In this document: one piece after another, positions 1 to 10,914 of the stretch | Layout of the letters: every line of letters starts with the position of its first letter | Position numbering within the stretch: position 1 is the stretch's first letter | Source: Parapristionchus giblindavisi | Taxonomy: Eukaryota; Nematoda; Chromadorea; Rhabditida; Diplogasteridae | Assembly (NCBI GenBank): GCA_943737045.1 | Contig: CALSFV010000014.1 | Span: 62,001 to 126,000, forward strand | Length of the DNA: 64,000 nt | Direction of reading: 5' to 3' | Translations under genes and position numbers: made by a program | Notes under the pieces: generated by a model | Database searches by the model: none | Told to the model about the DNA's origin: nothing | Seen by the model: the letters and a program-made list of their open reading frames with translations, nothing else

Positions 1-7
1 AAGTGTG

Positions 8-215
8 TCTCATTCAGAATTTTTTCCTCTTTCGCATAGTATATCACTCGCTGAGTATCATTGCCAATTTGACTTGTAACGAACTGTTTTGTACCAAAAA
101 CAGAGAGTACTGAAAGGTAAATTTACTTATTGGCCGTACTTACCACTTTGAAATAGTTCATCTTATTCAGAATTTTTCGCTCTTTCATTTGGTATATGAC
201 ACGATAGGTTTCATT
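8..215. repeat. Internal half-repeat inside the monomer (153-bp offset)
   Basis: Bases 8-62 align without gaps to 161-215, with 42 of 55 identical in this monomer. The shared core is 'attcagaattttt', then 'ctcttt', then 'gtatat' and a final 'tcatt'. Weaker similarity continues beyond both ends: 'tgaccac..ttgaaatag' before 161 resembles 'tgacatgacctgaag' before the next monomer start, and 'caatttgacttg' near 65 resembles 'caaatttctcaag' near 224. The monomer is therefore best read as an ancient dimer of 153-bp and 168-bp halves that later became the unit of amplification. The same relation holds in every copy of the array. Confidence 0.85.
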
Positions 216-240
216 TTCATTTACAAATTTCTCAAGTTAT

Positions 241-288
241 CTTGATCATATCAGAGTAAAAGCTACTTTTGTACTTCGATCATTATAG
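241..288. other. Near-invariant block of the monomer
   Basis: In this stretch ('cttgatcatatcagag' through 'gatcattatag') I found only isolated exceptions among 199 copies: g244 to t in the monomer at 3532, g271 to c in the monomer at 58094, and 'tcagag' to 'tcttag' in the monomer at 61946. By contrast, sites before 240 switch repeatedly between two or three states. A second, shorter quiet stretch lies at about 66-93 ('tttgacttgtaacgaactg'). Conserved blocks in satellites can reflect protein binding, recent homogenisation or chance; the sequence alone does not decide. No match to the CENP-B box core (TTCG, four bases, A, two bases, CGGG) is present. Confidence 0.6.
255..275. other. Imperfect dyad in the conserved block
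   Basis: The 21 bases from 'agtaaaag' to 'cttttgtact' around a central 'cta' form an inverted repeat with a two-base bulge on the right arm: AGTA+AAAG pairs with CTTTT+GTACT. It recurs once per 321 bp because it lies in the near-invariant block. It could extrude as a small hairpin or be a binding site for a dimeric protein. AT-rich sequence yields weak dyads by chance, so functional meaning is unproven. Confidence 0.4.
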
Positions 289-321
289 CAGCAGTAAAAT
301 ATTACAGATTGACATGACCTG

Positions 322-3300
322 AAGTGTGTCTCATTCAGAATTTTTTCCTCTTTCACATAGTATATCACTCGCTGAGTATCATTGACAATTTGACTTGTAA
401 CGAACTGTTTTGTACCAAGAACAGCGAGTACTGAAAGATAAATTTACATATTGGCCGTACTGACCACTTTGAACTAGTTTATCTTATTCAGAATTTTTCG
501 CTCTTTCATTTGGTATATGACACGACAGGTTTCATTTTCATTTTCAAATTTCTTAAGTTATCTTGATCATATCAGAGTAAAAGCTACTTTTGTACTTCGA
601 TCATTATAGCAGCAGTAAAATATTACAGATTGACATGACCTGAAGTGTGTCTCATTCAGAATTTTTTCCTCTTTCACATAGTATATCACTCGCTGAGTAT
701 CATTGACAATTTGACTTGTAACGAACTGTTTTGTACCAGAAACAGAGAGTACTGAAAGATAAATTTACATATTGGCCGTACTGACCACTTTGAAATAGTT
801 TATCTTATTCAGAATTTTTCGCTCTTTCATTTGGTATATGACACGATAGGTTTCATTTTCATTTACAAATTTCTCAAGTTATCTTGATCATATCAGAGTA
901 AAAGCTACTTTTGTACTTCGATCATTATAGCAGCAGTAAAATATTACAGATTGACATGACCTGAAGTGTGTCTCATTCAGAATTTTTTCCTCTTTCACAT
1001 AGTATATCACTCGCTGAGTATCATTGACAATTTGACTTGTAACGAACTGTTTTGTACCAAGAACAGAGAGTACTGAAAGATAAATTTACATATTGGCCGT
1101 ACTGACCACTTTGAACTAGTTTATCTTATTCAGAATTTTTCGCTCTTTCATTTGGTATATGACACGACAGGTTTCATTTTCATTTTCAAATTTCTTAAGT
1201 TATCTTGATCATATCAGAGTAAAAGCTACTTTTGTACTTCGATCATTATAGCAGCAGTAAAATATTACAGATTGACATGACCTGAAGTGTGTCTCATTCA
1301 GAATTTTTTCCTCTTTCACATAGTATATCACTCGCTGAGTATCATTGACAATTTGACTTGTAACGAACTGTTTTGTACCAGAAACAGAGAGTACTGAAAG
1401 ATAAATTTACATATTGGCCGTACTGACCACATTGAAATAGTTTATCTTATTCAGAATTTTTCGCTCTTTCATTTGGTATATGACACGATAGGTTTCATTT
1501 TCATTTACAAATTTCTCAAGTTATCTTGATCATATCAGAGTAAAAGCTACTTTTGTACTTCGATCATTATAGCAGCAGTAAAATATTACAGATTGACATG
1601 ACCTGAAGTGTGTCTCATTCAGAATTTTTTCCTCTTTCACATAGTATATCACTCGCTGAGTATCATTGACAATTTGACTTGTAACGAACTGTTTTGTACC
1701 AAGAACAGAGAGTACTGAAAGATAAATTTACATATTGGCCGTACTGACCACTTTGAACTAGTTTATCTTATTCAGAATTTTTCGCTCTTTCATTTGGTAT
1801 ATGACACGACAGGTTTCATTTTCATTTTCAAATTTCTTAAGTTATCTTGATCATATCAGAGTAAAAGCTACTTTTGTACTTCGATCATTATAGCAGCAGT
1901 AAAATATTACAGATTGACATGACCTGAAGTGTGTCTCATTCAGAATTTTTTCCTCTTTCACATAGTATATCACTCGCTGAGTATCATTGACAATTTGACT
2001 TGTAACGAACTGTTTTGTACCAGAAACAGAGAGTACTGAAAGATAAATTTACATATTGGCCGTACTGACCACATTGAAATAGTTTATCTTATTCAGAATT
2101 TTTCGCTCTTTCATTTGGTATATGACACGATAGGTTTCATTTTCATTTACAAATTTCTCAAGTTATCTTGATCATATCAGAGTAAAAGCTACTTTTGTAC
2201 TTCGATCATTATAGCAGCAGTAAAATATTACAGATTGACATGACCTGAAGTGTGTCTCATTCAGAATTTTTTCCTCTTTCGCATAGTATATCACTCGCTG
2301 AGTATCATTGCCAATTTGACTTGTAACGAACTGTTTTGTACCAAAAACAGAGAGTACTGAAAGGTAAATTTACTTATTGGCCGTACTTACCACTTTGAAA
2401 TAGTTCATCTTATTCAGAATTTTTCGCTCTTTCATTTGGTATATGACACGATAGGTTTCATTTTCATTTACAAATTTCTCAAGTTATCTTGATCATATCA
2501 GAGTAAAAGCTACTTTTGTACTTCGATCATTATAGCAGCAGTAAAATATTACAGATTGACATGACCTGAAGTGTGTCTCATTCAGAATTTTTTCCTCTTT
2601 CACATAGTATATCACTCGCTGAGTATCATTGACAATTTGACTTGTAACGAACTGTTTTGTACCAAGAACAGAGAGTACTGAAAGATAAATTTACATATTG
2701 GCCGTACTGACCACTTTGAACTAGTTTATCTTATTCAGAATTTTTCGCTCTTTCATTTGGTATATGACACGACAGGTTTCATTTTCATTTTCAAATTTCT
2801 TAAGTTATCTTGATCATATCAGAGTAAAAGCTACTTTTGTACTTCGATCATTATAGCAGCAGTAAAATATTACAGATTGACATGAACTGAAGTGTGTCTC
2901 ATTCAGAATTTTTTCCTCTTTCACATAGTATATCACTCGCTGAGTATCATTGACAATTTGACTTGTAACGAACTGTTTTGTACCAGAAACAGAGAGTACT
3001 GAAAGATAAATTTACATATTGGCCGTACTGACCACATTGAAATAGTTTATCTTATTCAGAATTTTTCGCTCTTTCATTTGGTATATGACACGATAGGTTT
3101 CATTTTCATTTACAAATTTCTCAAGTTATCTTGATCATATCAGAGTAAAAGCTACTTTTGTACTTCGATCATTATAGCAGCAGTAAAATATTACAGATTG
3201 ACATGACCTGAAGTGTGTCTCATTCAGAATTTTTTCCTCTTTCGCATAGTATATCACTCGCTGAGTATCATTGCCAATTTGACTTGTAACGAACTGTTTT

Positions 3301-4173
3301 GTACCAAAAACAGAGAGTACTGAAAGGTAAATTTACTTATTGGCCGTACTTACCACTTTGAAATAGTTCATCTTATTCAGAATTTTTCGCTCTTTCATTT
3401 GGTATATGACACGATAGGTTTCATTTTCATTTACAAATTTCTCAAGTTATCTTGATCATATCAGAGTAAAAGCTACTTTTGTACTTCGATCATTATAGCA
3501 GCAGTAAAATATTACAGATTGACATGACCTGAAGTGTGTCTCATTCAGAATTTTTTCCTCTTTCACATAGTATATCACTCGCTGAGTATCATTGACAATT
3601 TGACTTGTAACGAACTGTTTTGTACCAAGAACAGAGAGTACTGAAAGATAAATTTACATATTGGCCGTACTGACCACTTTGAACTAGTTTATCTTATTCA
3701 GAATTTTTCGCTCTTTCATTTGGTATATGACACGACAGGTTTCATTTTCATTTTCAAATTTCTTAAGTTATCTTTATCATATCAGAGTAAAAGCTACTTT
3801 TGTACTTCGATCATTATAGCAGCAGTAAAATATTACAGATTGACATGACCTGAAGTGTGTCTCATTCAGAATTTTTTCCTCTTTCACATAGTATATCACT
3901 CGCTGAGTATCATTGACAATTTGACTTGTAACGAACTGTTTTGTACCAGAAACAGAGAGTACTGAAAGATAAATTTACATATTGGCCGTACTGACCACAT
4001 TGAAATAGTTTATCTTATTCAGAATTTTTCGCTCTTTCATTTGGTATATGACACGATAGGTTTCATTTTCATTTACAAATTTCTCAAGTTATCTTGATCA
4101 TATCAGAGTAAAAGCTACTTTTGTACTTCGATCATTATAGCAGCAGTAAAATATTACAGATTGACATGACCTG
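322..4173. repeat. B-C dimers followed by A-B-C trimers
   Basis: Monomers from 322 to 2247 alternate B, C, B, C, B, C, a 642-bp period. From 2248 to 4173 the order is A, B, C, A, B, C, a 963-bp period. The first trimer ends with a private 'acatgaactgaag' junction near 2880, and the B monomer at 3532 has a private 'ctttatcat', so the copies are not identical. This is a short local higher-order structure that gives way to A-D alternation at 4174. Confidence 0.8.
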
Positions 4174-7100
4174 AAGTGTGTCTCATTCAGAATTTTTTCC
4201 TCTTTCGCATAGTATATCACTCGCTGAGTATCATTGCCAATTTGACTTGTAACGAACTGTTTTGTACCAAAAACAGAGAGTACTGAAAGGTAAATTTACT
4301 TATTGGCCGTACTTACCACTTTGAAATAGTTCATCTTATTCAGAATTTTTCGCTCTTTCATTTGGTATATGACACGATAGGTTTCATTTTCATTTACAAA
4401 TTTCTCAAGTTATCTTGATCATATCAGAGTAAAAGCTACTTTTGTACTTCGATCATTATAGCAGCAGTAAAATATTACAGATTGACATGACCTGAAGTGT
4501 GTCTCATTCAGAATTTTTTCCTCTTTCACATAGTATATCACTCGCTGAGTATCATTGACAATTTGACTTGTAACGAACTGTTTTGTACCAGAAACAGAGA
4601 GTACTGAAAGATAAATTTACATATTGGCCGTACTGACCACTTTGAAATAGTTTATCTTATTCAGAATTTTTCGCTCTTTCATTTGGTATATGACACGACA
4701 GGTTTCATTTTCATTTTCAAATTTCTTAAGTTATCTTGATCATATCAGAGTAAAAGCTACTTTTGTACTTCGATCATTATAGCAGCAGTAAAATATTACA
4801 GATTGACATGACCTGAAGTGTGTCTCATTCAGAATTTTTTCCTCTTTCGCATAGTATATCACTCGCTGAGTATCATTGCCAATTTGACTTGTAACGAACT
4901 GTTTTGTACCAAAAACAGAGAGTACTGAAAGGTAAATTTACTTATTGGCCGTACTTACCACTTTGAAATAGTTCATCTTATTCAGAATTTTTCGCTCTTT
5001 CATTTGGTATATGACACGATAGGTTTCATTTTCATTTACAAATTTCTCAAGTTATCTTGATCATATCAGAGTAAAAGCTACTTTTGTACTTCGATCATTA
5101 TAGCAGCAGTAAAATATTACAGATTGACATGACCTGAAGTGTGTCTCATTCAGAATTTTTTCCTCTTTCACATAGTATATCACTCGCTGAGTATCATTGA
5201 CAATTTGACTTGTAACGAACTGTTTTGTACCAGAAACAGAGAGTACTGAAAGATAAATTTACATATTGGCCGTACTGACCACTTTGAAATAGTTTATCTT
5301 ATTCAGAATTTTTCGCTCTTTCATTTGGTATATGACACGACAGGTTTCATTTTCATTTTCAAATTTCTTAAGTTATCTTGATCATATCAGAGTAAAAGCT
5401 ACTTTTGTACTTCGATCATTATAGCAGCAGTAAAATATTACAGATTGACATGACCTGAAGTGTGTCTCATTCAGAATTTTTTCCTCTTTCGCATAGTATA
5501 TCACTCGCTGAGTATCATTGCCAATTTGACTTGTAACGAACTGTTTTGTACCAAAAACAGAGAGTACTGAAAGGTAAATTTACTTATTGGCCGTACTTAC
5601 CACTTTGAAATAGTTCATCTTATTCAGAATTTTTCGCTCTTTCATTTGGTATATGACACGATAGGTTTCATTTTCATTTACAAATTTCTCAAGTTATCTT
5701 GATCATATCAGAGTAAAAGCTACTTTTGTACTTCGATCATTATAGCAGCAGTAAAATATTACAGATTGACATGACCTGAAGTGTGTCTCATTCAGAATTT
5801 TTTCCTCTTTCACATAGTATATCACTCGCTGAGTATCATTGACAATTTGACTTGTAACGAACTGTTTTGTACCAGAAACAGAGAGTACTGAAAGATAAAT
5901 TTACATATTGGCCGTACTGACCACATTGAAATAGTTTATCTTATTCAGAATTTTTCGCTCTTTCATTTGGTATATGACACGATAGGTTTCATTTTCATTT
6001 ACAAATTTCTCAAGTTATCTTGATCATATCAGAGTAAAAGCTACTTTTGTACTTCGATCATTATAGCAGCAGTAAAATATTACAGATTGACATGACCTGA
6101 AGTGTGTCTCATTCAGAATTTTTTCCTCTTTCGCATAGTATATCACTCGCTGAGTATCATTGCCAATTTGACTTGTAACGAACTGTTTTGTACCAAAAAC
6201 AGAGAGTACTGAAAGGTAAATTTACTTATTGGCCGTACTTACCACTTTGAAATAGTTCATCTTATTCAGAATTTTTCGCTCTTTCATTTGGTATATGACA
6301 CGATAGGTTTCATTTTCATTTACAAATTTCTCAAGTTATCTTGATCATATCAGAGTAAAAGCTACTTTTGTACTTCGATCATTATAGCAGCAGTAAAATA
6401 TTACAGATTGACATGACCTGAAGTGTGTCTCATTCAGAATTTTTTCCTCTTTCACATAGTATATCACTCGCTGAGTATCATTGACAATTTGACTTGTAAC
6501 GAACTGTTTTGTACCAGAAACAGAGAGTACTGAAAGATAAATTTACATATTGGCCGTACTGACCACTTTGAAATAGTTTATCTTATTCAGAATTTTTCGC
6601 TCTTTCATTTGGTATATGACACGACAGGTTTCATTTTCATTTTCAAATTTCTTAAGTTATCTTGATCATATCAGAGTAAAAGCTACTTTTGTACTTCGAT
6701 CATTATAGCAGCAGTAAAATATTACAGATTGACATGACCTGAAGTGTGTCTCATTCAGAATTTTTTCCTCTTTCGCATAGTATATCACTCGCTGAGTATC
6801 ATTGCCAATTTGACTTGTAACGAACTGTTTTGTACCAAAAACAGAGAGTACTGAAAGGTAAATTTACTTATTGGCCGTACTTACCACTTTGAAATAGTTC
6901 ATCTTATTCAGAATTTTTCGCTCTTTCATTTGGTATATGACACGATAGGTTTCATTTTCATTTACAAATTTCTCAAGTTATCTTGATCATATCAGAGTAA
7001 AAGCTACTTTTGTACTTCGATCATTATAGCAGCAGTAAAATATTACAGATTGACATGACCTGAAGTGTGTCTCATTCAGAATTTTTTCCTCTTTCACATA

Positions 7101-10100
7101 GTATATCACTCGCTGAGTATCATTGACAATTTGACTTGTAACGAACTGTTTTGTACCAGAAACAGAGAGTACTGAAAGATAAATTTACATATTGGCCGTA
7201 CTGACCACTTTGAAATAGTTTATCTTATTCAGAATTTTTCGCTCTTTCATTTGGTATATGACACGACAGGTTTCATTTTCATTTTCAAATTTCTTAAGTT
7301 ATCTTGATCATATCAGAGTAAAAGCTACTTTTGTACTTCGATCATTATAGCAGCAGTAAAATATTACAGATTGACATGACCTGAAGTGTGTCTCATTCAG
7401 AATTTTTTCCTCTTTCGCATAGTATATCACTCGCTGAGTATCATTGCCAATTTGACTTGTAACGAACTGTTTTGTACCAAAAACAGAGAGTACTGAAAGG
7501 TAAATTTACTTATTGGCCGTACTTACCACTTTGAAATAGTTCATCTTATTCAGAATTTTTCGCTCTTTCATTTGGTATATGACGCGATAGGTTTCATTTT
7601 CATTTACAAATTTCTCAAGTTATCTTGATCATATCAGAGTAAAAGCTACTTTTGTACTTCGATCATTATAGCAGCAGTAAAATATTACAGATTGACATGA
7701 CCTGAAGTGTGTCTCATTCAGAATTTTTTCCTCTTTCACATAGTATATCACTCGCTGAGTATCATTGACAATTTGACTTGTAACGAACTGTTTTGTACCA
7801 GAAACAGAGAGTACTGAAAGATAAATTTACATATTGGCCGTACTGACCACTTTGAAATAGTTTATCTTATTCAGAATTTTTCGCTCTTTCATTTGGTATA
7901 TGACACGACAGGTTTCATTTTCATTTTCAAATTTCTTAAGTTATCTTGATCATATCAGAGTAAAAGCTACTTTTGTACTTCGATCATTATAGCAGCAGTA
8001 AAATATTACAGATTGACATGACCTGAAGTGTGTCTCATTCAGAATTTTTTCCTCTTTCGCACAGTATATCACTCGCTGAGTATCATTGCCAATTTGACTT
8101 GTAACGAACTGTTTTGTACCAAAAACAGAGAGTACTGAAAGGTAAATTTACTTATTGGCCGTACTTACCACTTTGAAATAGTTCATCTTATTCAGAATTT
8201 TTCGCTCTTTCATTTGGTATATGACACGATAGGTTTCATATTCATTTTCAAATTTCTCAAGTTATCTTGATCATATCAGAGTAAAAGCTACTTTTGTACT
8301 TCGATCATTATAGCAGCAGTAAAATATTACAGTTCGACATGACCTGAAGTGTGTCTCATTCAGAATTTTTTCCTCTTTCACATACTATATCACTTGCTGA
8401 GTGTCATTGACAATTTGACTTGTAACGAACTGTTTTGTACCAAAAACAGAGAGTACCGAAAGATAAATTTACATATTGGCCGTACTGACCACATTGAAAT
8501 AGTTTATCTCATTCAGAATATTTCGCTCTTTCATTTTGTATATGACACGATAGGTTTCATTTTCATTTTCAAATTTCTCAAGTTATCTTGATCATATCAG
8601 AGTAAAAGCTACTTTTGTACTTCGATCATTATAGCAGCAGTAAAATATTACAGATTGACATGACCTGAAGTGTGTCTCATTCAGAATTTTTTCCTCTTTC
8701 ACATAGTATATCACTCGCTGAGTATCATTGACAATTTGACTTGTAACGAACTGTTTTGTACCAGAAACAGAGAGTACTGAAAGATAAATTTACATATTGG
8801 CCGTACTGACCACTTTGAAATAGTTTATCTTATTCAGAATTTTTCGCTCTTTCATTTGGTATATGACACGACAGGTTTCATTTTCATTTTCAAATTTCTT
8901 AAGTTATCTTGATCATATCAGAGTAAAAGCTACTTTTGTACTTCGATCATTATAGCAGCAGTAAAATATTACAGATTGACATGACCTGAAGTGTGTCTCA
9001 TTCAGAATTTTTTCCTCTTTCGCATAGTATATCACTCGCTGAGTATCATTGCCAATTTGACTTGTAACGAACTGTTTTGTACCAAAAACAGAGAGTACTG
9101 AAAGGTAAATTTACTTATTGGCCGTACTTACCACTTTGAAATAGTTCATCTTATTCAGAATTTTTCGCTCTTTCATTTGGTATATGACACGATAGGTTTC
9201 ATTTTCATTTACAAATTTCTCAAGTTATCTTGATCATATCAGAGTAAAAGCTACTTTTGTACTTCGATCATTATAGCAGCAGTAAAATATTACAGATTGA
9301 CATGACCTGAAGTGTGTCTCATTCAGAATTTTTTCCTCTTTCACATAGTATATCACTCGCTGAGTATCATTGACAATTTGACTTGTAACGAACTGTTTTG
9401 TACCAGAAACAGAGAGTACTGAAAGATAAATTTACATATTGGCCGTACTGACCACTTTGAAATAGTTTATCTTATTCAGAATTTTTCGCTCTTTCATTTG
9501 GTATATGACACGACAGGTTTCATTTTCATTTTCAAATTTCTTAAGTTATCTTGATCATATCAGAGTAAAAGCTACTTTTGTACTTCGATCATTATAGCAG
9601 CAGTAAAATATTACAGATTGACATGACCTGAAGTGTGTCTCATTCAGAATTTTTTCCTCTTTCGCATAGTATATCACTCGCTGAGTATCATTGCCAATTT
9701 GACTTGTAACGAACTGTTTTGTACCAAAAACAGAGAGTACTGAAAGGTAAATTTACTTATTGGCCGTACTTACCACTTTGAAATAGTTCATCTTATTCAG
9801 AATTTTTCGCTCTTTCATTTGGTATATGACACGATAGGTTTCATTTTCATTTACAAATTTCTCAAGTTATCTTGATCATATCAGAGTAAAAGCTACTTTT
9901 GTACTTCGATCATTATAGCAGCAGTAAAATATTACAGATTGACATGACCTGAAGTGTGTCTCATTCAGAATTTTTTCCTCTTTCACATAGTATATCACTC
10001 GCTGAGTATCATTGACAATTTGACTTGTAACGAACTGTTTTGTACCAGAAACAGAGAGTACTGAAAGATAAATTTACATATTGGCCGTACTGACCACTTT

Positions 10101-10914
10101 GAAATAGTTTATCTTATTCAGAATTTTTCGCTCTTTCATTTGGTATATGACACGACAGGTTTCATTTTCATTTTCAAATTTCTTAAGTTATCTTGATCAT
10201 ATCAGAGTAAAAGCTACTTTTGTACTTCGATCATTATAGCAGCAGTAAAATATTACAGATTGACATGACCTGAAGTGTGTCTCATTCAGAATTTTTTCCT
10301 CTTTCGCATAGTATATCACTCGCTGAGTATCATTGCCAATTTGACTTGTAACGAACTGTTTTGTACCAAAAACAGAGAGTACTGAAAGGTAAATTTACTT
10401 ATTGGCCGTACTTACCACTTTGAAATAGTTCATCTTATTCAGAATTTTTCGCTCTTTCATTTGGTATATGACACGATAGGTTTCATTTTCATTTACAAAT
10501 TTCTCAAGTTATCTTGATCATATCAGAGTAAAAGCTACTTTTGTACTTCGATCATTATAGCAGCAGTAAAATATTACAGATTGACATGACCTGAAGTGTG
10601 TCTCATTCAGAATTTTTTCCTCTTTCACATAGTATATCACTCGCTGAGTATCATTGACAATTTGACTTGTAACGAACTGTTTTGTACCAGAAACAGAGAG
10701 TACTGAAAGATAAATTTACATATTGGCCGTACTGACCACATTGAAATAGTTTATCTTATTCAGAATTTTTCGCTCTTTCATTTGGTATATGACACGATAG
10801 GTTTCATTTTCATTTACAAATTTCTCAAGTTATCTTGATCATATCAGAGTAAAAGCTACTTTTGTACTTCGATCATTATAGCAGCAGTAAAATATTACAG
10901 ATTGACATGACCTG
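4174..10914. repeat. 21-monomer higher-order unit, first copy (6,741 bp)
   Basis: The subfamily order is ADADAC, ADADAD, A-E-D, ADADAC. Private landmarks are 'gacgcgatagg' at 7581 (A monomer at 7384), 'cgcacagtat' near 8059, 'catattcat' with 'cagttcgac' at the end of the monomer at 8026, and the E monomer at 8347. Each landmark recurs exactly 6,741 bp (21 x 321) downstream: 7581 to 14322, and the 'ttcgac' at 8331 to 15072. The second copy runs from 10915 to about 15942, where the order departs. Inside the unit a 6-monomer sub-period (ADADAC, 1,926 bp) is visible at 8989-10914 and 10915-12840. Confidence 0.85.

Larger units (their letters stand above)
1..321. repeat. Reference monomer (type A) and diagnostic-site map
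   Basis: This first complete monomer is the coordinate frame used in the other entries. Composition by hand count is A95 C57 G48 T121. The main diagnostic sites are: 19 a/t; 34 g/a; 39 g/c; 49 c/t; 57 a/g; 64 c/a; 97 and 98 a/g; 101 c/a; 111 t/c; 117 g/a; 127 t/a; 132-133 gg/tt; 135 c/a; 141 t/g; 147 t/a; 153 a/c; 159 c/t; 164 t/c; 166 t/g; 174 t/a; 191 g/t; 201 and 204 a/g; 205 t/c; 214 and 215 t/a; 223 a/t; 226 a/c; 233 c/t; 238 t/a; 289 c/a; 295 t/a; 310 t/c. Type A carries 34g, 64c, 117g, 127t, 141t, 159c and 223a. A 'tgatca' palindrome sits at 243-248 and is kept in nearly every copy. Confidence 0.95.

Noticed and set aside
243..248. 'tgatca' as a regulatory operator
   Set aside because: It is a short palindrome in AT-rich DNA repeated once per monomer. 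There is no gene nearby for it to regulate; it is useful only as a restriction-ladder landmark.
271..286. CENP-B box candidate at 'cttcgatcattatag'
   Set aside because: TTCG is present, but the later A and CGGG positions do not match.
1..321. Promoter or replication origin based on T-rich tracts and 'tatat' motifs
   Set aside because: AT content of 67% produces such motifs by chance, and no transcript or gene context supports them.
8349..8591. 80-codon open frame, repeated in many monomers, as a tandem gene family
   Set aside because: It starts with GTG, opens or closes with a single c/t site, lies wholly inside a satellite monomer and reflects T-rich composition (many F, L, I). No promoter, domain or codon-position bias is visible.
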